From Bacteroidia bacterium (GTDB lineage Bacteria > Bacteroidota > Bacteroidia > Flavobacteriales > Schleiferiaceae), in assembly GCA_030424545.1 (NCBI GenBank), contig JAUHWL010000013.1, positions 1 through 64,000 of the forward strand: a stretch of 64,000 nt of DNA, read 5' to 3'. The position numbers and the translations under genes are program-made. Each line of letters opens with the position of its first letter. The first letter of the stretch is position 1. The notes under the pieces are model-generated. The model ran no database searches and was not told the DNA's origin. It saw nothing but the letters and a program-made list of their open reading frames with translations. Below are positions 11,123-19,491 of the stretch, piece after piece.

Positions 11123-11665
11123 TTAAAATATTTTTAATAGACCTACAGTTGGATAAAACAATGCGGGATTGTAGCTGTTTTTTTCATGTAAGCGGTAGAA
11201 ATACCCCGTTTCTATTCCAACAAAAAAACTTACTATTTTGGTTTGATAAACACCTTTAAGCTCTACGTTGGGCAATATATATTTGTAATCGGGTTTGCCT
11301 CTATAGACGTTTTCTTCTCTACCTAACCCATAGGTAAATCCGGCTAAAACATACAGGTTTATTCTTTTTTCATCAAAAAACCGCAAGCCATAATTAAGTC
11401 CAAATTCTATTCTTTTATCTAATTGAACTCTATTTCCTTTTAAGAACACTTCTGTGGCCCTAAAAGAAAAATTTACATTTTGCTTATTAAACAACAACCC
11501 AACCGAAGCACCATATTGATTGCCCCAACTTTCTAAGTAATCATACCTCAATGTTTCATAATAAGGACCATAAAAAGCACTAACCACCGGCCTTGCATTG
11601 TTTTGTGAGCTCCCAAAAAATGAGGCTACCACAAATAGTAAAGCGAATAGAATTTGTTTATGCAT
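11123..11665 (-). CDS. Small outer-membrane beta-barrel protein, function unknown
   Basis: 180 residues with a signal peptide (residues 1-20, ending FFGSSQ). The mature part alternates aromatic and polar residues in short strands separated by turns (YGASVGLLF, VNFSFRATEVFL, EFGLNYGLRFF, LYVLAGFTYGLG, SFFVGIETGYFYRL) and ends with aromatic LLKIF, as expected for an eight-stranded outer-membrane barrel. No ligand or enzymatic motif is visible. It shares strand with queA, 60 bp away. Confidence 0.65.
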   Translation of the reverse strand: MHKQILFALLFVVASFFGSSQNNARPVVSAFYGPYYETLRYDYLESWGNQYGASVGLLFNKQNVNFSFRATEVFLKGNRVQLDKRIEFGLNYGLRFFDEKRINLYVLAGFTYGLGREENVYRGKPDYKYILPNVELKGVYQTKIVSFFVGIETGYFYRLHEKNSYNPALFYPTVGLLKIF

Positions 11666-11801
11666 ATTGGATTGGAAATAGTATGTGAATTAAAAAAACA
11701 ATTCTGCAAACCAGCATTGATTTTTAATTTTTTATTGTTTGACAAATAATATAACCTTGTACGCTACAGCAAACCCAATTGATTCGCGATATTCGCCACG
11801 T

Positions 11802-12935
11802 ATGGCCACCCGTATTATAGTTAGCACAAGCAACGATATTAGCACAGACAACCGTGTACATAAAGTGTGCATAGAATTGCTTGCTTTGGGGTACGATGTA
11901 ACTTGGGTGGGTCGCCAATTGCCCGGCAGCAAACCCTTAAATAGGCCGTACAAAACCAAACGCTTTTCATTGCCCTTTACCAAAGGTGCTCTTTTTTACG
12001 CTTCTTTAAATATCCGCCTGTTTTTTTACTTGCTCTTTACAAAGGCCGATGTTTTTTTGGCCAACGATTTGGATGTGCTCTTGCCCAACTTTTTAGCAAG
12101 CCGTTTAAAGCGTAAAAAATTGGTTTACGATACGCACGAATACTTTTTGGGTGTACCCGAAATTCAGCATAACCCACTGGCCAAAACCGTTTGGACCAAA
12201 ATAGAGCAGTGGATTTTCCCGAAACTCGATTATGTTTTTACTGTAAACCAAAGCATCGCCAAGCTTTATAAAAAAGATTATGGCAAAGAGTTAATGGTGT
12301 TTAGAAATATCTCAATTGCCCCAACTATTACCCGCTGGAAAACAAGAAAAGAACTGAATTTACCTGAAGATCAATTTCTATTTATCAATCAAGGATCTGG
12401 TATTAACACAGACCGCGGCATGGAAGAAGCCTTGAGTGCCATTGCCGAAATAGAAAATGCAGCACTGCTCTTGGTAGGTTCTGGCGATGTTATTCCCGCC
12501 TTAAAAAAGCAAGTAGCACAAGAACAATTATCTCATAAAGTAATTTTTGTAGATAGGGTGCCGTATGCCGAGTTAATGCAATACACCCATGCTGCCAATG
12601 TGGGATTAAGTTTAGATAAAGACACTAACATTAACTATAGATATAGCTTGCCCAATAAATTGTTTGATTATATTTTTTGCGGTATTCCTGTTTTATGCTC
12701 TAACCTAATTGAAGTAAAAAGCATTGTTGCGCATTACAATATTGGGTTAATTGCAAAATCGCACCAAAAAGAAAAGCTTAAAGCAGATATGATGCAGATG
12801 ATGCAAAAGGGCAAAGAGGTTTTTAAACACGGGCTTGCTCTTGCAAAAACCGAGTTAACCTGGGAAAAAGAAAAAGAAGTTGTGGTTGATTTTTATACCA
12901 AATTAACAAAAGAGATACATGGCAAAAAAAAGTAA
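11802..12935 (+). CDS. Glycosyltransferase, GT4-like (GT-B fold)
   Basis: 377 residues from the ATG at 11802; the frame opens earlier at a TTG. Acts on the cytosolic side, transferring an activated sugar, probably in surface polysaccharide or glycolipid synthesis. The N-terminal half has STSNDISTDNRVHK, VFLANDLDVLLPN and VYDTHEYFLG. The C-terminal half has the donor-site region INQGSGINTDRGMEEA, LLLVGSGDV, VIFVDRVPY and the loop YRYSLPNKLFDYIFCGIPVLCS. The last 17 bp overlap the SUI1-family gene, so the two are translationally coupled. Donor and acceptor are unknown. Confidence 0.82.
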   Translation: MATRIIVSTSNDISTDNRVHKVCIELLALGYDVTWVGRQLPGSKPLNRPYKTKRFSLPFTKGALFYASLNIRLFFYLLFTKADVFLANDLDVLLPNFLASRLKRKKLVYDTHEYFLGVPEIQHNPLAKTVWTKIEQWIFPKLDYVFTVNQSIAKLYKKDYGKELMVFRNISIAPTITRWKTRKELNLPEDQFLFINQGSGINTDRGMEEALSAIAEIENAALLLVGSGDVIPALKKQVAQEQLSHKVIFVDRVPYAELMQYTHAANVGLSLDKDTNINYRYSLPNKLFDYIFCGIPVLCSNLIEVKSIVAHYNIGLIAKSHQKEKLKADMMQMMQKGKEVFKHGLALAKTELTWEKEKEVVVDFYTKLTKEIHGKKK

Positions 12936-13287
12936 AAAACAAAAGTTTAAAGCCACAGAAGAAGGCGGATTTGTTTACAGCACAAATTCAAATTTTGCTT
13001 TTGAGGGATTGGCAAGTTTACTAGACGGCAATAACGAGAGCGATGCAAAACCCACTCTTGATGTACATTTAGAAAAGAAACATCGCGGGGGAAAAGCTGC
13101 CATTATTATTCGTGGTTTTGCAGGCACCGAAGACGAGTTAAATGAACTCGGCAAAAAACTAAAAACCAGCATGGGCGTTGGCGGTTCTGCCAAAGATGGT
13201 GAGATTATAATACAAGGAGACCGCAGAGACAAAGCCATGGAACTCCTAGAAAAATGGGGCTACAAAACAAAGCGCATTGGAGGTTAG
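12919..13287 (+). CDS. SUI1/YciH family translation factor
   Basis: 122 residues. Residues ~45-118 form the SUI1 (eIF1-like) domain with LEKKHRGGKAAIIIRGF, LGKKLKTSMGVGGSAKDGEIIIQGD and LLEKWGYKTKRIGG. Bacterial YciH proteins bind the 30S subunit and can influence start-codon fidelity. The N-terminus is Lys-rich. It overlaps the preceding glycosyltransferase by 17 bp and ends convergent with the FGE-domain gene, with 3 bp between stops. Confidence 0.9.
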   Translation: MAKKSKKQKFKATEEGGFVYSTNSNFAFEGLASLLDGNNESDAKPTLDVHLEKKHRGGKAAIIIRGFAGTEDELNELGKKLKTSMGVGGSAKDGEIIIQGDRRDKAMELLEKWGYKTKRIGG

Positions 13288-13290
13288 CAA

Positions 13291-14169
13291 TTATTGGTTT
13301 ATAATTTCTAAAACCGGACGAAAGCCTACAAATTTGTTGGGTTGCCCATCATAAGGCATTTCACTTTTTATGCGCACATCACCACCTAACGACATCCAAT
13401 GGCCACCCATAGCCACATTTTTGTCTGAAACCATTTCGGCAACGTTGCCACATACATCAAACAATCCATAGCCATTGGCTTTGTAATTTGCCGTTGCTGC
13501 GGGTTGAAAAACAGGTCCCAATACCCTATTCCTTTTGTTGATGATTTCGTATTGTTTGGTATCATAATTAAATGATATGTTGTTTGCACTATAGTTGCTA
13601 AACACACATTTGGGTCGGCCTTTTTTATCAAACAAATCATAACCTCCCCAAGCATATTGGAATAGCGTAAATCCTCCGCTTGCTGCATACATCCACTCTT
13701 GTTGTGTTGGTAAACGTACTTTAAATGTAAAATCGGCCTCTTTTAAATAACCTTCTTTTAGGCGCTCTTCTAACCAACTGCAATACATTTCTGCAGCCTG
13801 TTTGGTTAGGTTTATTATTGGGTGATTTTCATACGCTTCATGGTTAAAATAAAGTTGTTCTAGGGCCTCGTAATAGCCAGAATCCCCAGGGTTTCGCCAA
13901 GCGGTAGAATCATAAATGGCCGTTTTGTATTGCTCTGGGTGATTCTTTTTTAAATCATATAAAAACTCACGGTAATCTAAATTGGTAACCTCGGTTTTAA
14001 ATATGTAAAAATTGTTTATCGGCACCCGCGTTTCGTCATCAATCAATGCGCCACCGTTTATGTATAAAAATTTGCCAATTTCTTTCTTCGCCTTTTTACC
14101 TCCTTTGCCAAAAGAAAACGTTAAAAAACCAACCATTGCAAGGCTTAGGAAGAAAACTCGTTTATCCAT
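13291..14169 (-). CDS. Secreted FGE/SUMF1-domain protein (GldK/GldJ-like fold)
   Basis: 292 residues from the ATG at 14169; an ATG at 14175 is the alternative, and the frame opens at a TTG. A signal peptide precedes a Lys-rich stretch (~20-30). The formylglycine-generating-enzyme-type domain covers residues ~32-290: NNFYIFKTEVTNLDYREFL, NHPIINLTKQAAEMYCSWLE, VRLPTQQEWMYAA, GYGLFDVCGNVAEMV and the C-terminal FVGFRPVLE. Gliding/T9SS lipoproteins GldJ and GldK share this fold, but this protein lacks a lipobox Cys, so I do not call it GldK. The active-site Cys pair of true FGE is not evident, so a structural role is more likely. Confidence 0.75.
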   Translation of the reverse strand: MDKRVFFLSLAMVGFLTFSFGKGGKKAKKEIGKFLYINGGALIDDETRVPINNFYIFKTEVTNLDYREFLYDLKKNHPEQYKTAIYDSTAWRNPGDSGYYEALEQLYFNHEAYENHPIINLTKQAAEMYCSWLEERLKEGYLKEADFTFKVRLPTQQEWMYAASGGFTLFQYAWGGYDLFDKKGRPKCVFSNYSANNISFNYDTKQYEIINKRNRVLGPVFQPAATANYKANGYGLFDVCGNVAEMVSDKNVAMGGHWMSLGGDVRIKSEMPYDGQPNKFVGFRPVLEIINQ

Positions 14170-14227
14170 TCTCATTTGTATGCATTTTAATTTACCCAAT
14201 AACGAATTTAAGCTGCTTTTAATATTT

Positions 14228-14262
14228 AAAAAAAATGCAGCTCTACAAAAATGTAAAGCTGC
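14228..14262 (-). terminator. Rho-independent terminator of the bshA operon
   Basis: On the minus strand GCAGCT-t-TAC pairs with GTA-g-AGCTGC around a short T-rich loop, followed by eight T. It lies 31 bp after the bshA stop. Confidence 0.75.
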
Positions 14263-14293
14263 ACCATTAAAAAAAACTAATTTTAAACCGTAC

Positions 14294-15427
14294 TTAGTCT
14301 AATACAACGTTTTCGGCCAACGCCATTTTATATAAATCTTCATATAGCGGCAATATTTTTTCTATAGAGAATTCTTCGGCTCTTGCAAAAGCGGCAAGGC
14401 TCATTTTTTTATGCTGTTCATCGTCTTTTAAAATACTTAACCCAAACGCGGCCATGGCATCAATATCGCCCACATTTGCCGTAAAACCTGTAATGCCATG
14501 TAAGTTAACTTCTGGCAATCCACCAGTGTTAGAACTAATTACGGGGACTTTAGCGGCCATGGCTTCTAAAGCGGCCAAACCAAAACTTTCCGTTTCTGAA
14601 GGGAGCAAAAACAAATCGCTCATGCACAATACACGTTCTATTTCATTTGTTTTTCCTAAGAAAGAAACCTGTTGCTGTATGCCCAACTGTTTGGCCAATT
14701 CTTCGGCATTTTCTCTTTCTGGGCCATCGCCAAGCATGATTAGCTTGCTGGGCACTTCTTTATTAATCTGGTAAAAAATATTAACTACATCGTTAATTCT
14801 CTTCACTTTTCTAAAGTTAGAAATGTGGGTAATAATTCGCTCTCCCTCCGCAGCCAAGATAGCTTTTGCGCATTTTTTCCCTTGATATAAACTTAAGTCA
14901 ATGAAGTTTGGAATCACCTTTATATCCTTCCCAACTACGAAAAACTTTACGGTTTCTTTTTTTAAACTTTCAGAAACACTAGTTACATAATCAGAGTGAT
15001 TTATGCTAAACGTTACCGCGGGTTTATAGCTTGGATTTCGGCCTACAAGCGTAATATCTGTGCCATGCAAGGTTGTAATTACCGGAATGTTTATGCCTTT
15101 GTCTGCCAATATTTTTTTAGCCATATAGGCGGCATATGCATGAGGAATGGCGTAATGCACATGCAGTATTTCTATACCCTCATTTAACACAGTATCTACC
15201 ATTTTGCTGCTTAGAGCAAGCTCATACGGCTGGTATTGAAACAAGGGATAATCTTGCACATTTACTTCGTGGTAGTAAATATTTTCTTCTAAAATATCTA
15301 AGCGCACCGGTTGGCTATAGGTTATAAAATGAACTTTATGTCCTTTTTTGGCCAAGTACGTTCCAAGCTCTGTTGCCACAACACCGCTACCACCAAATGT
15401 AGGATAGCACACAATTCCGATGTTCAT
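14294..15427 (-). CDS. bshA: N-acetyl-alpha-D-glucosaminyl L-malate synthase (bacillithiol synthesis)
   Basis: Joins GlcNAc from UDP-GlcNAc to L-malate, the first step of bacillithiol synthesis in the cytosol. 377 residues, the family length. The N-terminal GT-B domain has IGIVCYPTFGGSGVVATELG and HVHYAIPHAYAAYMAKK. The middle shows TLHGTDITLVGRNPSYKP. The donor domain has HISNFRKVKR, LIMLGDGPER and the EX7E stretch LPSETESFGLAALEAMA. It is the last gene of a minus-strand operon after the GH3 fusion and the MORN protein, 3 bp after the latter. The other bsh genes are not in the window. Confidence 0.95.
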   Translation of the reverse strand: MNIGIVCYPTFGGSGVVATELGTYLAKKGHKVHFITYSQPVRLDILEENIYYHEVNVQDYPLFQYQPYELALSSKMVDTVLNEGIEILHVHYAIPHAYAAYMAKKILADKGINIPVITTLHGTDITLVGRNPSYKPAVTFSINHSDYVTSVSESLKKETVKFFVVGKDIKVIPNFIDLSLYQGKKCAKAILAAEGERIITHISNFRKVKRINDVVNIFYQINKEVPSKLIMLGDGPERENAEELAKQLGIQQQVSFLGKTNEIERVLCMSDLFLLPSETESFGLAALEAMAAKVPVISSNTGGLPEVNLHGITGFTANVGDIDAMAAFGLSILKDDEQHKKMSLAAFARAEEFSIEKILPLYEDLYKMALAENVVLD

Positions 15428-15430
15428 TCT

Positions 15431-16120
15431 TTACTTTTTTATTCCGTTTTTATAGCTCTCTTTTTTAAGCAATTTTCCTTCTTCGTTATAGATGTAAAAT
15501 TTGCCATGGCGCTTATCATTAACATAGTTTCCTTTTTCTTTAATCGCACCATTCTCAAAGTAATTAACAAACTCCCCTTGCTGTAAATTGTTTTTGTAAT
15601 GGGTAATTATTTTAGGGTTACCACCTTCGTAAAAGGTTTTTACAACGCCTTCAATTTTACCGTCTACATAATTATAAATTGCTGCTGTATCTCCATTTTG
15701 AAAAAACCAATCGGCCTCGCCATGTTTTATGCCCATTTTGTAATGGGTTATTTCTTGCACTTTACCTTTTGCATAGTAAACTGTTTGCTTACCATTTGGC
15801 AAGCCTTCAAACCTATTGTAAGCAGATTCTAAAGAACCGTTTTTATCAAACGATCTTTGCTCCCCGTGAGGTAAATCATCTTTATAATAATACTCGGTTT
15901 TAACCATGCCGTTATTGTAAAACGTTAATGATAGGCCTTCTTTTTTGCCGTCAACATAGTTTTCAAAGGATTTAGGCAAATCATTGTCGTGTCTTTCTCT
16001 CCAAAGACCTTGTTTTAAACCATTATTATCTGTTTGATTTACCGTTTCTAAAGATGTTTGTTCTTGTGCAAAACAAATTGTATTACTAAGACTTAATAAA
16101 GCAAGAATTATTTTTCTCAT
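15431..16120 (-). CDS. Secreted MORN-repeat (YwqK-like) protein
   Basis: 229 residues with a signal peptide (residues 1-18, ending TICFAQ). The rest is a chain of about seven MORN-type repeats of the form G...YY.NG, for example DGKKEGLSLTFYNNGMVK, DLPHGEQRSFDKNGSL and NLQQGEFVNYFENGAI. Databases label such proteins 'YwqK family antitoxin', but nothing here indicates a toxin; a secreted scaffold or membrane-associated role is as likely. Its start overlaps the stop of the GH3 fusion gene by 4 bp (ATGA) and bshA follows after 3 bp. Confidence 0.82.
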   Translation of the reverse strand: MRKIILALLSLSNTICFAQEQTSLETVNQTDNNGLKQGLWRERHDNDLPKSFENYVDGKKEGLSLTFYNNGMVKTEYYYKDDLPHGEQRSFDKNGSLESAYNRFEGLPNGKQTVYYAKGKVQEITHYKMGIKHGEADWFFQNGDTAAIYNYVDGKIEGVVKTFYEGGNPKIITHYKNNLQQGEFVNYFENGAIKEKGNYVNDKRHGKFYIYNEEGKLLKKESYKNGIKK

Positions 16121-19023
16121 TCTGTATATGTATTTAAAGCATTATATATTTCTTCTTGTATTAAAGACCTGGTGTTCATGCGGATAAGTTTTCTGTTTTC
16201 TGCATCGGGCCAGGTTCTGTTAGACAGAAAAATGTACACGATTTTTTCATCTGGGTCTGTCCAAGAAATAGTACCCGTAAATCCTGTGTGGCCAAAGCTA
16301 TTTAAACTAACACAATTGCATGTTGGCCCAGGTCCAGAAAGTTGTGGTTTATCAAATCCAGCTCCTCTTCTATTTTCATCGGCACAAAACTGACATCTAG
16401 AAAATTCTGCTACCGCTGCGGAATCTATATAGTTTGTACCCCCGTAACTGCCATAGTTTAAATACAACTGCATGAGTTTGGCCAAATCAAGTGCATTTGA
16501 AAACAATCCGGCATGTCCACCAACGCCACCCGTCATGGCTGCACCTTGGTCATGCACAGTGCCTTGTATTTTTTCAAACCTAAAATACTTATCATCTTCT
16601 GTAGGGGGAATTGCGCTTTTATCAAACTTTTTTAGTGGGTGATAGCCCATAGAAACCGCACCAAGTGGCTTGTAAAGTGTTATGTTGGTCATTTCTTCTA
16701 AAGACATGTTGTAATTTTCTTCAACAATTTTCCGAAAGAAATAATACCCTAAATCAGAATACTTATATGAGGAAGCTCCTAGAGGAGATGCCAAAATTTC
16801 GGCATACATTTTATCAACTTGCGCAACATTCATATACATATCTTCTGTAACCTGTAAACTAAATTCTTCCGTTTTCACAGGCGAATAAATGGCTGGATCT
16901 GGTTGGTTATCTTTTAACGTTTTTATGTAAAAAGGTAGCCAAGGTTGTAATCCACTTTGGTGTGCCAAAATATCTCTAATGCGCAAATGCTCTTTATTTG
17001 TGCCTTTTGCTGATGGATAGTACGTAACCAATTCTTCATCTAAATCCAATGTACCTTCTCCATACATTTTCATTAGCATAGGCAATGTAGCGCCAATTTT
17101 TGTGATACTTGCCAAATCATACACATCTGTGTTTTTTACTTTTATTTTATTGCTATACGTATGGTATCCAAAACTTTTCTGATAAAAAACCAAACCGTCT
17201 TTTGCAATTAAAACTTGGCATCCGGGAGTTGCACCAGCGGCAATGGCCTCGTTGGCCAATTTATCTATACCGGCTAATTTTAAAGAATTTATACCAACTT
17301 CTTCAGGAAAACCAAACCTTAATCTGCCAAGCTTTGTACTTTGCTGGCCATAGCCAACATCAAACAAATCGCTACCCGATACAGGCAATTTCCCTTTGGC
17401 TTGCAATGCCCCAAAAATTAACTGTGCCGCGGCCCTATTGGCTTCATCATTGTTTTGGTATGCCATAATTAAACCTTTGGCCTGTTCAGCTTCTGGCATT
17501 TTACCCAAAATGTATGGGTTGGAAAAAAGGGTAAGAATAAAATTATTCTGAAGCGATAATTTTTTAAAAAACCCGCGATCTGCAGCAGATGGTGTGTAAC
17601 TCCTCCATGGATTTTTGTTGTCGGTATGATAACTCGCGATTACCAAATCATAAGCAGAAAGTTTGTTTAAAATTTGATTTTGATCTCCTTCTACTTTAAA
17701 TGCATCAACCTGGGCATACAAGTTTAAGCTGTTTACAAACTCCTCGTTTATCTCTTTTCCCAATTGCACACAAGCAATTTTCACATCACTTAATTCTTTT
17801 ATTGGTAAAATATTTCCTCTGTTTATCAGCAGCGTAAGTGCTTCTTCCATCAATTGTTTGCGCAATAATTTAGATTTATCATCATTTAATTCTGCCACCA
17901 AATTGGTTAAGGAAACGGTTGGCTTTTTGTTAAGCTTTAAAAAGTATTTAGCCATTAATATCTTTTTAACGCGCTGATTTACGTCAGCTTCCGAAATCTC
18001 TTCTTTAGCCAGCGCTTCTAAAAGTTTTGCCTTGGCTTTAGGCACATCTTCTGCAAATAATAAAATATCATTTCCTGCTTTAAAAGCTTCTAAATCAACA
18101 TCGTCCGGTGCATACTGTGCAGAAACTCCTTTCATGTTTAAGGCATCAGTAATTACCAAACCTTTAAAACCCATTTTGTTAATCAGGGTTTCGCGTACAA
18201 TTTTTGGTGATAAAGAAGCAGGTTTTCCCGAGGGGTCTAACGCAGGAACATTAAGATGTGCCACCATAATACTTGCTAATCCGTTATCAATTAATTTCTG
18301 ATATGGATATAATTCTATGTTAGCCAATCGCGAACTATCATGCGAAACGGTAGGTAATGTTTTGTGGCTATCGCCATCGGTATCTCCATGACCCGGAAAA
18401 TGCTTGCCACAAGCCATTGTGCCGGCATCTTGCAGACCTTTCATCAATGCAAAACTATGTGCCGTTACACGATTTCTGTCTTCGCCAAAACTCCTAGCAT
18501 TAATAATGGGATTGTTGGGATTTGTATTGATATCCATAACAGGAGAAAAACTAAAATGCACACCTAATCTTTTACAATGCAATCCCATTTGATACCCCGT
18601 TTTGTAAATCAATGTGCTATCTTCCACTGCACCTAAGGTCATGGCCCACGGGAACTTGAAGGTACTATCTAATCGCATGGCCAAATCCCATTCCGCATCC
18701 ATGCCTATTAACAAAGGTATTTTGCTAATTTTTTGATAATGATTGGTGAGCTTTGCCTGCCTAACCGGGCCACCTTGCATAAATATTAGCCCACCAATAT
18801 TTTGCTCTTTTACTAATTTGCTAATTTCTTGCTGATGCGCACTTGTTTTGTTGCTATAAGCAGCAACCATAAAAAGCTGTCCGAGCTTATCTTCTATGGG
18901 CATTTTTTGCAAAACGCTGTCTGCCCAAACAGCGGCATTTGCCGAATAAAATACCGGGTTTTGTTGAGAAATAGCAAGCAATGGAAATAGAATTGGCACG
19001 GCTATCAGACGAAGAAACTTCAT
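16117..19023 (-). CDS. GH3 beta-N-acetylhexosaminidase fused to a class C-type beta-lactamase/transpeptidase-like domain
   Basis: 968 residues with a signal peptide (1-19). Residues ~35-390 are a glycoside hydrolase family 3 domain of the NagZ type (GGLIFMQGGP, LLIGMDAEWDLAMRLD, the His-loop KHFPGHGDTDGDSH, the Asp nucleophile region VITDALNMKG). An alpha/beta domain follows (~400-560). Residues ~590-960 are a serine beta-lactamase-like domain with SxxK (SITK), YSD in KYSDLGYYF and the HTG motif in GHTGFTGT. It probably releases GlcNAc from peptidoglycan fragments and hydrolyses or transfers peptide or ester bonds in the periplasm. Such fusions are known in Bacteroidota. It is the first gene of the operon with the MORN protein and bshA. 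Confidence 0.92.
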   Translation of the reverse strand: MKFLRLIAVPILFPLLAISQQNPVFYSANAAVWADSVLQKMPIEDKLGQLFMVAAYSNKTSAHQQEISKLVKEQNIGGLIFMQGGPVRQAKLTNHYQKISKIPLLIGMDAEWDLAMRLDSTFKFPWAMTLGAVEDSTLIYKTGYQMGLHCKRLGVHFSFSPVMDINTNPNNPIINARSFGEDRNRVTAHSFALMKGLQDAGTMACGKHFPGHGDTDGDSHKTLPTVSHDSSRLANIELYPYQKLIDNGLASIMVAHLNVPALDPSGKPASLSPKIVRETLINKMGFKGLVITDALNMKGVSAQYAPDDVDLEAFKAGNDILLFAEDVPKAKAKLLEALAKEEISEADVNQRVKKILMAKYFLKLNKKPTVSLTNLVAELNDDKSKLLRKQLMEEALTLLINRGNILPIKELSDVKIACVQLGKEINEEFVNSLNLYAQVDAFKVEGDQNQILNKLSAYDLVIASYHTDNKNPWRSYTPSAADRGFFKKLSLQNNFILTLFSNPYILGKMPEAEQAKGLIMAYQNNDEANRAAAQLIFGALQAKGKLPVSGSDLFDVGYGQQSTKLGRLRFGFPEEVGINSLKLAGIDKLANEAIAAGATPGCQVLIAKDGLVFYQKSFGYHTYSNKIKVKNTDVYDLASITKIGATLPMLMKMYGEGTLDLDEELVTYYPSAKGTNKEHLRIRDILAHQSGLQPWLPFYIKTLKDNQPDPAIYSPVKTEEFSLQVTEDMYMNVAQVDKMYAEILASPLGASSYKYSDLGYYFFRKIVEENYNMSLEEMTNITLYKPLGAVSMGYHPLKKFDKSAIPPTEDDKYFRFEKIQGTVHDQGAAMTGGVGGHAGLFSNALDLAKLMQLYLNYGSYGGTNYIDSAAVAEFSRCQFCADENRRGAGFDKPQLSGPGPTCNCVSLNSFGHTGFTGTISWTDPDEKIVYIFLSNRTWPDAENRKLIRMNTRSLIQEEIYNALNTYTE

Positions 19024-19306
19024 AAATACTAAATATTCAATTTTGGGTAATGTTACAATTATCTTGCCCTACATCGCATAGATTTTGCATTGTATATTAA
19101 CAAGGTTTTTAACGCCAAAAAATTGCGTTAAATTTAAAAACATATCCGGCTTGTAAATATTTTCCTACTTAATAGAAATCTTTGTTTATTGAACTTGACA
19201 GCATGTTTTCTATTTGTTTCTATTTATTATACGTGCGTTACGCGATTACTTTTGCCTCTTATAACTTAGTACTTAATGCTTATCTTGTGCAAGAATTAAT
19301 CACTAA

Positions 19307-19471
19307 ATGAAAAATGTTATGCAAGAGGAAAAAACAAAAGCGTCTACTACAGAAGTTGGGATAAACTCTAAAATTAATTCTGTAACCAGCATGGCTTCTA
19401 ATACTGAGAAAGCCAAAAACAAAACAAAAGGTGAAAATGAAGGCGGAACTTCAACCACAGAAATAGGTTAA
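19307..19471 (+). CDS. Small protein of 54 residues before the adenylate cyclase gene
   Basis: The frame from ATG 19307 (alternative ATG 19319) to TAA 19471 encodes a hydrophilic, Lys/Thr/Ser/Glu-rich peptide without membrane segment or signal peptide. It contains two near-identical elements, STTEVG (about residues 13-18) and STTEIG (49-54), the second forming the exact C-terminus. It lies 20 bp upstream of the cyclase ATG on the same strand, so co-transcription is likely. TACTTTTG at 19247-19254 matches a -7 box 52 bp upstream, without a clear -33 box. I recognise no family. Confidence 0.45.
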   Translation: MKNVMQEEKTKASTTEVGINSKINSVTSMASNTEKAKNKTKGENEGGTSTTEIG

Positions 19472-19491
19472 TAAAAAATCAAATTTATTTG

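Noticed and set aside
13291-14169. Assignment as gliding lipoprotein GldK
   Set aside because: The fold matches, but there is no lipobox Cys and no neighbouring gldL-N genes.
15431-16120. Antitoxin of a toxin-antitoxin system (as the YwqK label suggests)
   Set aside because: The protein has a signal peptide and no toxin-like gene lies next to it.
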